From NCBI GenBank assembly GCA_039096225.1, contig JBBPEB010000013.1:461501-525500 (forward strand): a stretch of DNA of 64,000 nucleotides, read 5' to 3'. Within the stretch, counting starts at the first letter, position 1, and each line of letters starts with the position of its first letter. This stretch comes from Blastocystis sp. Blastoise (lineage: Eukaryota; Sar; Bigyra; Opalinata; Blastocystidae). Below, one piece after another: positions 15,903-40,302 of this stretch. A model generated the notes under the pieces. The model did not search any database. It was not told the origin of the DNA and worked only from the letters and a program-made list of their open reading frames with translations. Position numbers and translations under genes: made by a program.

Positions 15903-16551
15903 ATGACTACTGAACCTCCTAAACGTTGTGCTGGTATTACTGAAGGCCATGAACGTATCACTGGTCAAGTTAAATGGTATGATGCCACCAAGGGATATGG
16001 TTTTATTGGTCGCGAAGGTGAAAATGATGTCTTTGTACACATTACTGCTATTTGGTCTGAAGATGTTTTCCCCAGACGTCCCGTTCTTCTTGCTGGAGAA
16101 ACAGTTGAATTCTATGTAGCTCAAAGTGATAAGGGAGTTGAAGCTAGAGAAGTTTCTCTTGAAAATGGTGTTGCTATTCCTAAAGTATGATTTTAATATC
16201 TATAATATTTTAACATTTTTTATTTCTGAAACAATTTATATTAATATTATTTTTTATTTTTTTTTTAAATATTAACTTTATATATAGCGTCCTATTCGTC
16301 GTTTCTTTAAGAGAAGTAACAGACGTCAACATAAGGCTGAAGTTGCTGCTGAAGGTACTACTGCTGAAGCTCCTAAAGAAGAAACTAAACCTACTGAAGA
16401 TGGTCAACAACCTGAACGTAAGACTTATAGAAGATATAGAAGAAACAACAGAAAGAATAACAAGAAGACTGAAGCTGCTGCTCCTGTTGCCTCTGAAGCT
16501 GCTCCTGCTCCTGCTCCTGTTGAAGTTGCTGCTGAACCTACTCAAAACTAA
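15903..16551 (+). CDS. Cold-shock-domain (Y-box-like) nucleic-acid-binding protein
   Basis: Two exons (15903-16184 and 16288-16551) join to 546 nt, 181 residues. Residues about 18-95 form a cold-shock domain with the RNA-binding motif KGYGFIGR followed by DVFVHITAI, as in Y-box proteins and bacterial CSPs. The second exon encodes an Arg/Lys-rich stretch (RPIRRFFKRSNRRQ and RKTYRRYRRNNRKNNKK) and an Ala/Pro/Glu tail, comparable to the basic/acidic tails of Y-box proteins. It likely binds mRNA or single-stranded DNA in the cytoplasm or nucleus. Codon choice is GC-richer than its neighbours (GCT and CCT in long runs), which hints at strong expression. The exon boundary separates the domain from the tail exactly. 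Confidence 0.9.
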
Positions 16552-16732
16552 ATTAATAGCTTATAAATATGCATTGTATTATTAAATAATATAATTTTGC
16601 TTTATGCTTTCTTTGTGTTTATTGTTTTGTTTTTATTATTTATTTATTTTCTTTTTAACTTTTAAAATGCTACAAGAATATATTATAATTCATAAATTAA
16701 ACTCTATAATGATTTCATATTTATTCATTTTA
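16552..16732. other. Short convergent intergenic region
   Basis: 181 bp separate the stop codons of the cold-shock gene and the Rad5-like gene. It is T-rich on the side of the + gene. Transcripts of the two genes probably approach or overlap here. Confidence 0.5.
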
Positions 16733-22673
<5,941 letters not shown>

Positions 22674-22923
22674 ACTATACAATAATGATTTTTAACTAAT
22701 TTTAAAACGAAGTTAAAATAACAAAAACAAAATATTTTATTAGAAAGTAGAGAATTGTTGTTATTTATACTAATGCATATGTGTTGTATATATTTTTTTA
22801 TTATATTAAAAAAATTCGTACAAAACAGATGATAGTTTATAGAGTTAATTATATTTTGTTGCAGTAATACAAAATGTATATATAAATAATAAATAGAGAA
22901 AATATAAAAAAAATTTCATGTAT
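22674..22923. other. Short intergenic region before NDUFA12 stop
   Basis: 250 bp between the Rad5-like start and the stop of the upstream tandem gene. It must carry the Rad5-like promoter and the NDUFA12 3' end. Confidence 0.45.
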
Positions 22924-23869
22924 TTATTCTAATTTTTTTTCTTGTTCAGGAGTCCATACATCAACCTATAAATAATATACATAATTTATGTATAGTATAT
23001 TTGTTGATAATAATAATAATAATAAATATATATATCTAGTATACCTTATCTTTATGAATAGTACGTTCAGGATTAAGAGGATGACCAGGAGGTAAGTAAT
23101 TAAGTTCATAAGGTTGTTCTTCTTTCCAACCCCAAGTCTTATAACCACGGAATTTTTGACCTAAAGAATAAGTAATATAGTGATAATATAATAAATATAA
23201 AAAAAAAAAAACAATAATATAATAAATATAATAAACAAAATAAACACAATAATAAAAAAAATAAAATATAATACTAATATACCAGTATGATTTTCTTCAT
23301 GAGGAATAATAACTCCACCGACATTAGTATTATAAGGACAATCAGAAGGTTCACAATGAGTAGCTTCTAATACTTCCTTTGTTCTTTGAGCAATAAAAGC
23401 AGGCATCTATAAAAAATGAATAAAATAAATAATAAAATAAATAATAAATAATAGAATAAACAATAAATCATTTATATAAAGAAAATATGAATAAAAAAAG
23501 AACATATAATACATACTTCATCGGGAGTTTGATCATACATGGAAGTTAACCAACCAAACCACAGAGGAGGGATTTGAGAAGTATCAAATTTCCAATTCCA
23601 AGAGCCATATTCAATCCATCTATGACGACCATATTGGTAATCAAGATTTTCATAATAAGCGTTACCATGTTCATCTACACCTTTTAATGTTCCGAGTTTG
23701 ATTTCACCCATAGAGCAGAGTTGTTTCATGACTCCACGGAAGCCTCGTTCTTTAAGACCATAATAAATGGACTATAGAACACAAACATGTCAATGTGTTT
23801 AAGAGAATGAACTAATCTAATACATACATTAAAGAGACCATATCCCATCTTTTTTCCAACAACAGACAT
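22924..23869 (-). CDS. NDUFA12: Mitochondrial complex I subunit NDUFA12 (B17.2)
   Basis: An accessory subunit of NADH:ubiquinone oxidoreductase on the matrix side of the inner membrane. Five exons encode about 145 residues. The family core is unmistakable: VGTDEFGNKYYE-type sequence (here KGVDEHGNAYYENLDYQYG), RHRWIEYG, and IPPLWFGWLTSMYDQTPDE. It ends with PYELNYLPPGHPLNPERT and DVWTPEQEKKLE. Start ATG at 23869 gives MSVVGKKMGYGLFN. Its presence argues for an aerobic organism with a classical complex I. All four introns are GT-AG. An ATAACCATGG motif lies about 110 bp upstream of the start in the sense orientation. Confidence 0.95.
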
Positions 23870-24504
23870 GATGATTTGTCTCTTCTTGAAAACAATATAG
23901 ATAATTTCAATAAAAGAAAGAGTGGAATTTTTACTTTTGAGTAATAAGGTGTCTCTCTTCTTTTCTTAGAGATTCCCATGGTTATCTTTAAATATCTCGG
24001 TATGTTTTTATTTTTTGTACAGATTCTGGTTTCTTCTAATTCCCCATGTTTTTTGACATACTCAAAGAAATAGAATCTACAAATCGGCTTTTGAATGCAA
24101 TATTCCTAGGAATATTCAATATCTGGCGATCTGTACTCATCTTATCATGATTATTTTCGAATTCTTTTTATAAGAAAAAAAATATATATATATATTTCTA
24201 TTCATAATTAAGAACAAGTGAATAACTAAACAAGAATTATAGGGCATTTTAAAATACGTTAATAGCGTAAGCGATTACTCTACATAATGATGTATATTTA
24301 CGAAGTGAATCACTCAAGATACACATACACGATATAAATTAGAGAATTAATTAAATGAAGAATCATAGAGCAAAGGAAAAGAGAAAAAGTAAATTGACAA
24401 AAGTGTATAAGAACAAATAAATAAAAAAAATAATAATTAAGAGATTGAATTATCTATGTAAAATAGATAAAAGAATGATATTCACTAGATATATATCTAT
24501 TATT
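23870..24504. other. Intergenic between NDUFA12 and aminotransferase
   Basis: 635 bp. It contains the NDUFA12 promoter side with the motif at 23976-23987 and the A-rich (+) 3' flank of the aminotransferase gene from about 24330. No gene was recognised. Confidence 0.5.
23976..23987 (-). promoter_or_regulatory. ATAACCRNGG motif upstream of NDUFA12
   Basis: Sense strand reads AGATAACCATGG, about 110 bp before the NDUFA12 ATG. It matches sites upstream of VPS11, CARM1-like, RUS, aminotransferase and LRR genes in the same orientation relative to the gene. Confidence 0.4.
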
Positions 24505-26150
24505 TTAAGCCTTAACTTTCTTGGCAGATTTGTTTTCATGATGATATCTCTTCTTAGAAACCTTTTCAGCAGATTTCTTTTCGGATTCAACAGTACTTTG
24601 AGCACCAGCAAGTTTATTAAGTTCAGCTTTTCTTTCATTAAGAACTTTTCTTAAACGATCATAAGCAAGAGCATTAACTTCATCCTATAAAAATTTATGA
24701 ATAAAAAATAAATAATAATAATAATAATAATAAAAAAAGAATTACATACAGGGTTAGCACAGTAAGTGATTCTATACCATCCAGGAACCTTAGATTTAAA
24801 GGATTGACCCTATATATGAAATATATAAGAATATTATAAAGAAAAAATTAAAAATAAAAAAAAGAAAAGAGAGAGACACAGAAAAAAAAAAAAACATTAA
24901 TAATAAACCACACATACAGGACAAATAATAACTTTAGCTTTTTCATAAATATAATGATATAATTCCATTTCACCTTCAAAAGTATTTTCTTTAAGATAAG
25001 AAGATAAATCAGTCCAAATAAAGAAACAAGCATTTCCCTTAGTATATTTAATATTCATAGAATCAAAGAATTTTTCAATTAATTCTCTTCCATGACGAAT
25101 ACCTTCTTGATGAAGAGGTAAATGAACTTTATGATATTCTTTATCTAATAATAAGTTAGTACATATAGATTGACAGATAGAAGGCATTTCAGAACAGATA
25201 TTAAGATATTGACAAGAAGATAAAATAACAGGATTCTGAGTAAATAAACAGGCAAAACGAAGACCAGATAAAGCAAAATCTTTAGATAAAGCCCAGATAA
25301 CATGAACATCATCTTTCTTCTTATCATCTTTAATGATATTAGCATAAGAAATATATCCTTCTTCTCCTTCTTTAAGAGGTTCAACACAAAGAGCATAGAC
25401 TTCATCAGATAAAATATGCATATTCTTGCTTCTACAGAAAGTTAAAAGTAATTCCATTTCTTTTCTAGTATAATAAGTACCCATAGGATTGGTAGGATTA
25501 GTGAAAACACATAATTTAGGTTGATGACCTTCATTAACAGCCTTTTCATATACTTGAGAAAGAGCTTCTTCAGTTATCTTATAATCTTGGAAGGTAGTAT
25601 CAACAGTATAAAGAACAGCTTCAGAACGAGTAGTAAGATATTTCTCAAAACAATTATAACAAGGAGAAATAACTATGAAGAAAAGAAAAATAATAATTAA
25701 TATAAATAAATAAATAAATATATATAAATAAAATAATAATTAATATAAATAAATATATATATATATATAAATAATTAAAATAGCATCACCAGGGTGACAA
25801 GTTAAAGAAGCAACATAATCCATATCAGTAGCAGAACCACAGGAGACAATAAGATTATCAGGATTAACGTCACATTTAAAAACGTTATCATGTAAGAATT
25901 CAGCTAAAGCTTGACGAAGATAAGGACGACCAGGAGCTTTACCATATCTTAAATCGTTAGGATGGAGGCTAAGATACTTAGGAAGTCTCTTTTCAAATTC
26001 AGCATAAGTGTAACAATCTTCAGCTAAAGCTAAACTGATAACACCATCGGGATCAGAACCATCATAAGGATTCATTTGATATTTACCTAATTCACCACAG
26101 AAGGTAGAAATAGGGATTTGAGTTCTTCTAGCTAAGTCAGTAAATTCCAT
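24505..26150 (-). CDS. PLP-dependent class I/II aminotransferase, ACC-synthase-like
   Basis: Four exons (26150-25775, 25672-24918, 24809-24750, 24684-24505) join to 1371 nt, 456 residues. The order of motifs matches the ACC synthase-like group: MNPYDGSDPDGVISLALAED, then SCGSATDMDY, CHPGDAI, CVFTNPTNPMG, the PLP aspartate in LSDEVYA, and the PLP-binding lysine in ALSKDFALSGLRFACL, ending in an Arg motif near GWYRITYC. The cofactor residues are present. Whether it makes ACC, or transaminates as many family members outside plants do, cannot be told. The C-terminal 40 residues are Lys-rich (KKRYHHENKSAKKVKA) and unlike the family core. The first intron has no GT donor (see separate entry), yet the joined frame and domain length fit exactly. 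Confidence 0.88.
25673..25774 (-). other. Non-canonical intron in the aminotransferase gene
   Basis: Between GDAIL and ISPCYNCF the frame needs a 102-nt intron, but there is no GT between the exon and the acceptor region. In the register ending AG it starts TTATTTATAT. A 6-nt direct repeat TTATTT sits at both edges (25774-25769 and 25672-25667), so the exact cut is ambiguous. The protein alignment to the family (GDAxLxxxPxY) supports removal. Confidence 0.65.
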
Positions 26151-26286
26151 TATGATTTAAGAAAATAAAACGACAAAACGTTTAAGGAGTAATAGTTAAT
26201 AAAATATTATCTAATTGTAATTCATTTTTTATTTTCCTGTAATCCATGAGTTTAGGAGAATTTATTATTCTAAAGTATACTGACTC

Positions 26287-26325
26287 TTATTGGTTATTGG
26301 TTCTCTTTTCTATTGACCATTGGTT
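26287..26325 (-). promoter_or_regulatory. Cluster of three CCAAT-type boxes
   Basis: On the sense strand of the aminotransferase gene, AACCAAT occurs three times within 40 bp, 140-175 bp before the ATG. This fits the spacing of CCAAT boxes bound by NF-Y type factors. Function is inferred only from sequence. Confidence 0.4.
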
Positions 26326-26496
26326 CATTTATTCCTACTCTATATGCATCACTTTAATGGTTCTCAGAAACAGACAAATAATCGTTATTCTATTGCACAT
26401 AATGGACATTCAATTTAAAAAAATCATTTCTGTCGTTATGACCCCCTATTGTTCTAATACAAATTCTTTTTTTTAATACTGCGTATCCACTTTTAC

Positions 26497-26508
26497 CCCG
26501 TGGTTATT
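26497..26508 (-). promoter_or_regulatory. ATAACCRNGG motif upstream of aminotransferase gene
   Basis: Sense strand reads AATAACCACGGG, about 350 bp before the ATG at 26150, in the same orientation as the other copies. Confidence 0.35.
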
Positions 26509-27304
26509 TCCATTGAATGATTCTTCTAAGAAGGGAATCAGTTTCCATTTTCTTTTGGAGAAACTTCTCCTTAGTAGAAATGAATGGTAATATTGATATT
26601 GACGATTTTTCTGGAAAAGAAAGCAAAACTATTGGATGTTAACGTTTATGCATCATATAATTAGGAGCGTAGCATAATACGAAGAAATCTATTTGACCAT
26701 TCAATCTCAAATGTATCCTCTTTCTTTCGTTTTTTCTTCATTTCCTGTGGTTTTCTTTCATTTTTCTCCTTATTCTTATATTTTTCTGTATTTTTACATA
26801 TTATTTTAAAAATGAAACACAAATAAATTCTTTCATTTCATGCTCAAACAATTCCAGAACTTATTTATTCAGTTTTACTCACTCTTTTTACATGATATCG
26901 TATTGTGTTTTGTTGTATGTTATTGACTAGAATGGAGGTGTTTAAAAATATAGTTTAAGCTGCAATAAAAGAGAATAGTGATGTTATGGAATATGCTTGC
27001 TAGATTCGTCTCTTTTTGAGTAAGCAAATATATATGTGGAGCCTCAAGAAGGAAATGCCTTTGACATCATCTGCTTTTATCAAGAAATTATACAAAAATT
27101 ATTTTTATTTGTTGATGAAGAATGTTTAAAGAACTTGCTGTTAATAGCAAATGTATATTATATTTGAAATGCTTTAAAATATTGTTTTCAGAAACAAATT
27201 GAGTTGTATTCTTTATAAAAAAATAGCAAAAAAAAAAAAGGATGATGATCATAGATATAGAAGAGACAAAGTAAATAAGAAATAATTGAAAATCAATAAA
27301 ATTA

Positions 27305-28453
27305 TTATTTTCTACCTTTCTTTTTACTGATAACAGTTTTCTTTTCTGGAGTCTATGAAATGATATATAAAAAGAATATAAATATGTAATATATAAATAT
27401 GATATAAAAATATAATATATATATATATACTTTTTTCTTGGAAACAGTATTTGGATCTTTAGGAGTAATTGTAAAGAAAGAATCCATTCTTCTTTGAGTA
27501 GATTTATCTTTTGCTTTTTCTAATCTAGCTATTTGATTTTTAACTCTTTCTTCATTAAATCCTTTATCATTGACCAAATAATTAATAAGTCCTTCCTATT
27601 ATATATATAATTAAATAAAATAATGATTATATATAAATGAATAATAAGAATAATAAAGAATAAAAAATAAATATATATAATAAAAAGTGTTTCTAAAGTA
27701 TACTTTATTAATAGTTTTGAATTCGATCTTTATGTCTTCTCCTGGAGTTACATCAGGATTTGTGAATAATTTATGACTTTCTTTATATAACCAATTATCA
27801 GGTAACTATAAAGAAAGTATATTAATTATAATTCATTATATATATATAATGTTTATTATATATATATATGTTTATAATATATTATTATGTTCATAATATA
27901 TATATATTATGTTTATAATATATATTTATATTTATAATATATTATTATGTTCATAATATATATATTTAAATATATAATAATTACAGGATATTTTGTTTTA
28001 TCAATATGTTTAATAATTTCATCAATAGATTTATATTGTTGAATAAATTGAAGTGCTCTTACAGGACCAATTCCTCGAATACTATCACAATAATCACAAC
28101 CACATAATATACATAAATCAATAAACTATATAGATATATAAAATATAAATGATCTATATGTTTATTGAGTATTAAAGAATGAATATATATATATATACAG
28201 CATCTTGATCAATATTAAGATCACTTAATAATTGAGCATGATCGAATTCTAATATATCATTTTCTTTTCCTTCTGATTGGGTTAAATGACGTAATAACCG
28301 CGGAACTCCAAAGGTTAAACTATCCATATCTTCACTAGCCATAGCCCAAACTTTATCCTTTTTAACTAATTCTGCACATTGAGATTCAGCTTCTGAAGGA
28401 GATATAACAATAGGAATACCCATAAACTCTAATAATTTTATACAATCTTGCTA

Positions 28454-28490
<37 letters not shown>

Positions 28491-29129
28491 TATAAATAAT
28501 TATAAATAATAATAATAATATCTATATATATAATACTATATGATCTTGATTCATATGAACGGTTCTTTTGGATAATTTATCAATTTCTTCAGTATTTCCT
28601 ATATATATATATATATATAAATATATAAAATTATATTTAAAAAAAAACAAAATTTTTACCTTCTTCTTTTGCTTTCTCTAATTCAATTTCAGCTTTATCA
28701 CGATTTTCTTTACGTTTTTCTAACTATAACAAAAGCCAGTATAATAGTATATATTACTTATAATAAAAAAAATATACATGTATATCATAAATATAATAAC
28801 ATGAAATAAAATAATATAAAATATACTTCACCAGACTTCATTTCCGGAGGTTTACCATCAAAAACAAAAACAGGACGAATTCCATGTTCCATAAGTCGAA
28901 TAGTTCTAGTAAACATTCCTTGAATATGACTAGTTACTTCACCTTGAGCATTCATCAACATTGCATTGCCATATTGAGGACCATTACTACGAATAGCAAC
29001 TAAAAACTGATAAATAAGCATGGATGCATCTACAGCTACTGTTCTTCCTGTGTATTTACTCAAAACACATTGCTTAATACAATTCGGTGCAGAAGTAGTC
29101 AATAATTTTGTCAAACCCTTAATACCCAT
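27305..29129 (-). CDS. FEN1: Flap endonuclease 1
   Basis: FEN1 removes 5' flaps during Okazaki fragment maturation and long-patch base excision repair. The N-terminal block starts [15 protein letters not shown], with the free N-terminal Gly region typical of the family. Metal ligands are all visible: [10 protein letters not shown] (Asp), VFVFDGKPP (Asp), SPSEAESQC (two Glu), [11 protein letters not shown] (two Asp) and [14 protein letters not shown] (Asp, with the H2TH motif). Near the C-terminus TQRRMDSFF is a PCNA-interacting PIP-box, followed by a Lys-rich tail [12 protein letters not shown]. About seven exons with GT-AG introns. The protein is of normal length and appears intact. Confidence 0.96.
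27835..27975 (-). repeat. AT-rich degenerate repeats in a FEN1 intron
   Basis: A block of alternating ATGTTTATAATATAT and ATTATGTTCATAATATA units of roughly 25-40 bp repeats several times between exons of FEN1. Confidence 0.65.
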
Positions 29130-29530
29130 CGTTATCTCGCTAAAAAAATGTATTCAAAGAAAAAATCAAATATTTTTTATGCACCAAAATTTGGCGGCAA
29201 TTCTTTTCTTTTTTTAAAACATTTTTTATTCTATTTATAGGCCAAGTCTCTGATAAATTAAAAAAAAAATATGGGTGATTATGAGAATAATTCCATTACG
29301 ATTAACGAAAAACATATATTTATATGATAAAACAAATGAATGAAACACTAAAGAAAAAAAGAAGAGAAAAAATGAAATCCAAATAATTTCACACAAAATA
29401 ATACACAAATGAACACTGAAATAGAGAATAATCAAAATAAGAAAAGAGAAAAAATATAAAATAGGAAACAAAAATGTTCTAATTAACTACGACATATCAT
29501 AAAAATAAATAATAATATAATAAAGGAAGA
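29130..29530. other. Intergenic upstream of FEN1, with E2F-like site
   Basis: About 400 bp between the FEN1 ATG and the stop of the RUS gene. TTTGGCGGC at 29190-29198, some 60 bp before the FEN1 ATG, resembles an E2F site (TTTSSCGC with one mismatch). The remainder is A-rich on the + strand, the sense-T-rich 3' flank of the RUS gene. Confidence 0.35.
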
Positions 29531-32293
29531 TTATTCAAATTCTATTCGACGAAATTGTTCATCAATATATATTTCCTCTAATTCCCATCCATTCTTTTGT
29601 AATGAGTCATAATAAACATCTATGTACTTACACATATCTATATATATATTATTAGAATGAATCAACGAGACTATACTAAGAATAAAAAAAGAATAAAATA
29701 TACCTGTATAAGACTCATTATACATTTGAGAATAGAATTCTTTAGTTACTGATTGTTTCTTATTTAGTAAACGACATTCTATATTTTATAGATAGTTGTA
29801 ATTATAATAAAAAAAAAAATACTTAAAAAATAACTATGAAGGAAGGATTTCAATTCATCTTTTGGTGTGAATAATTATTAAGAAATAATAAAATAATAAT
29901 AATTAAAAAAACATAATTTATTAAGATGAAATAAATATAAGCATCATTATAAAGGATATTTTGCTTGTATATCTATAAAAACATCAATCTCTTTTTGTCT
30001 ACAACTATATTATATTGAGAGTTTTATAGTTAATATGAACACACAAAATATTATATATAAGGATATATATTAATAATTAAATAAAAATATATATTAAAAA
30101 AGTAAATATAAATATATATATACATAATGAAATAATATTCTCCTTTCATTTTCATTTCATCATAGATTTCATTTAAAGTTTGTTTAAATATACAGTCATA
30201 AGAATTATATACTTGACTAATCTTTCGATCATATCTTAATGGTATATCCATATTCATATGAAGGATATCCTTAGGATAAGTATATATTAAAGAATTCTAA
30301 ATATTATAGGATATGGTAATATATAATATATAATATATAATATATAATATATAATATTATATGTAAATTTAATAAATTAAACAAAAATAAATAAATATAT
30401 AAAAGGATATATAGATGCTACTTCTCTCGGAGATAATACTGGGATATACATATCATCATCTTTCACTATACATATATATATATATAAATTAATATTTATT
30501 AGAATAACATAATTTATAGATTATTAGAAGAAAAGGAGAGACTAAAGCATACATTGATGGTTAATATATTGAGTATAAAGTGGTTGAATTGGTTGTGAAG
30601 CATAGAGTGCTCGATATATATTCAGAGAAGAGAGAGGAAGATGCTGTACAGAACGATATGTACTATATATATTGAGAGCACAACAAACAAGGAATGTATT
30701 CCAGACTATAGAGATAATAATAGATATATATATATATATTTATAAATTTTGGTAGTTGATATATCAACTATAGTCATGTATTCATATACTTGTGATATAT
30801 ATATATATCTAGATTAAGAAATATCAAGATATACATATTGAAAAAAAATAAAAAATATTTTATAATTCTTTATAAAGTCAAAACAATAATATATATATAC
30901 TCCAAAAGTTATTGTTATTAATAAGAAGTGATATTCCAATTCCTAAGAATGTTCCAAAAAGAGAAGCGGCGATAGCTTGGCTTCCAGCTTTGGCGGTAAG
31001 ATCCCCTAATGGTAGATGTGGTGGCGGGCACAGTGAACGTAGTAAAGAAGATCGTGATGCTGAAGCAGCAATACATGATATATTCTTACCTATATATATG
31101 TATATGTATAATAATTATCAAATTTAAAAGAAGAACTGTAAAAAATACAAAAACAAAATTCAAAATAATCAATAATAATGAAACTACATATATAGGATAA
31201 TAATAAGAAATACCAATATTAGCAATGGCACCTAGAGCAACAAACATGCCTGGAAAATAAGGAGTAAGAAGTTCCAGTAACGATGATAGACATAGAACAA
31301 TATCTATATAATATATATTATAATATATAATATATATAATATAATATATAGAATAAAATATAGAATAATATAAAAAAACATCTTTTTAATAAAAACAAAA
31401 CAAAAGATAAAAATAAAAAATATTAAGAAAGGGACTATATATATACTACTAAAGATATTCCATTTTTGTGGGTCTCCATCCATTCGTCGACTGATAAGAC
31501 TATAATAAATTAAATACAACAATATATATATATATATATAGAAAGAGTGACATACCCTGCAAATAATAATCCACCTAATTGACCTATACCATCTTTTAAA
31601 ATCTATATATATATATATATATATATATATTATGATTGCTATTAATAGTATACTTTTCTTATAAATAAATAATTGAAATGAATATTGAATAATGTAGTAG
31701 ATATATACCCAATTCAGTGCTGCTGATGCATATACAGCTCCAGACCCGAGACCTAGAGCATAAAGAAGAGATTGAGTAGTTATGACTCCTTTAAGACTTC
31801 CTAAGAAAACTGAAGTATTCGACCATAATGTGAATGACAGATAACTATAGAAATATATGTTATAGATAATAATTATATAAGTCAGTAGATATCGTATTGA
31901 TCACTAATAAACATACCTTTTATCAACAGATTGAGGATAATTGACAGGAAGAATATATAAAAAAAGAGTTTGAGTCATTTCTTTCCAATAAGATTTCTTT
32001 AAAGAAAAGGTTTAGATTATTTAAATAGAATATTAAAAGATACTCCAGAGACTTGATGAGCTGATATCTTCTTTAATGTGTTATTGACAACAGAAAAACG
32101 CTGCTTATGATTGAATCCTACATGGTGTTGAGTAACCTTCTGAATCGGACTAGAAAAAGATAGGAAAAATAACGAATCATCTAATGTACCTCGTCTTTTT
32201 GGATTTTGCAAACGATCTTACGAATAAAGAAGTACTGATTTTCAGTTGCTGCACAATATTAGTATTAACTTGACGATTCAACGAAGCTAACAT
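29531..32293 (-). CDS. RUS family (DUF647) protein
   Basis: RUS (root UV-B sensitive) proteins are conserved membrane-associated eukaryotic proteins of unclear biochemical role; some plant members act in vitamin B6-linked auxin and seedling development. The family pattern is visible: LPVNYPQSV, Ser/Thr-rich LWSNTSVFLGSLKGV, NWILKDGIGQLGGLLF, SRRMDGDPQKWNIFSSI, LLELLTPYFPGMFVALGAIAN, ASRSSLL, LTAKAGSQAI and a C-terminal NGWELEEIYIDEQFRRIEF. Start at 32293 gives MLASLNRQVNTNIVQQLKIS, then a Ser/Lys/Arg-rich stretch that resembles a mitochondrial presequence. Two of its introns look like U12-type AT-AC introns (separate entries). Without them the frame runs into stops while the conserved C-terminus lies beyond. 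Confidence 0.85.
29867..29959 (-). other. U12-type AT-AC intron in the RUS gene
   Basis: Sense strand: exon ends GCAAA, intron begins ATATCCTTTAT and ends TTTCTTAATAATTATTCAC, 93 nt. The donor ATATCCTT is the U12 AT-AC consensus and TTTCTTAAT is a close match to the U12 branch site, with its A 11-12 nt from the AC end. Removal joins DIQAK to PKDELKSFLHSYF and on to CRLLNKKQ, restoring frame. Reading through instead gives a stop after YPL. Confidence 0.8.
30280..30410 (-). other. Probable second U12-type AT-AC intron in the RUS gene
   Basis: Sense strand: exon ends GCATCTAT, intron begins ATATCCTTTTAT and ends TTCTTTAATATATAC, 131 nt. It joins LSPREVASI to YPKDILHMNM in frame. A GT-AG alternative exists (donor GTTTAATTT), but that donor is unlike others in the window and would insert a low-complexity stretch. 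Confidence 0.6.
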
Positions 32294-32781
32294 GTCAAGT
32301 ATTTTACTTTAATAACGTATTTAATTCACTATATTATCCTCTGACTTCTTTACACTAGCAAGAATAATTTATATATGTTCTTTTATATAAAAAGGATTGT
32401 TGTTCTTGTTGCCAAATAAAAAAGTGGGAAAAAGAGACAGAGTTAACAGATGTTAAGATTAAGTCGCCAAAATAAGCATATCTCCGTGATTAGCATCGGT
32501 TATCTAGGCTATTGAATATACCAATAGAATCATTTCAAATTAATTATTGTTCTATTATTGAAAAACAGAAAAAATGATATTTTTTTAGCGGCATATGAGT
32601 AAAATGATATATACATATATAAAAAGTATATTTCTGTGATATACATAAACAAGAAAATACAAAGTAATATGAAAAACTGAAAAAAAGAAGAAGAATGTGA
32701 AATAGATGACACTAATTAATAAGAAGACACGTTGATTATATTCAACCAATAATTATATATATTCACATAATATAGAGTAGT
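32294..32781. other. Intergenic upstream of RUS
   Basis: 488 bp. It holds the RUS promoter side, with an ATAACC motif at 32494-32508 and a TTTTGGCGAC site (reverse of 32462-32471), and the 3' flank of the ankyrin gene. No gene was recognised. Confidence 0.45.
32494..32508 (-). promoter_or_regulatory. ATAACCRNGG-like motif upstream of RUS
   Basis: Sense strand reads CCTAGATAACCGATG, about 205 bp before the ATG at 32293, in the shared orientation. The last two positions deviate from GG. Confidence 0.35.

Positions 32782-40302
<7,521 letters not shown>

Larger units (their letters stand above)
26151..27304. other. Intergenic, aminotransferase promoter and FEN1 3' flank
   Basis: About 1.15 kb. 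The part near the aminotransferase ATG holds a CCAAT-type cluster and an ATAACC motif (separate entries). Further on the sequence is mixed, becoming A-rich before the FEN1 stop. Frames such as 26246-26476 have no recognisable content. No RNA gene was seen. Confidence 0.5.

Noticed and set aside
29940-30000. RUS protein ending at YPL
   Set aside because: The family-typical C-terminus lies downstream and joins in frame through an AT-AC intron.
30053-30068. Another ATATCCTT on the RUS sense strand
   Set aside because: It lies inside an intron that already has normal GTATAT and ATATAG ends and gives a continuous frame.
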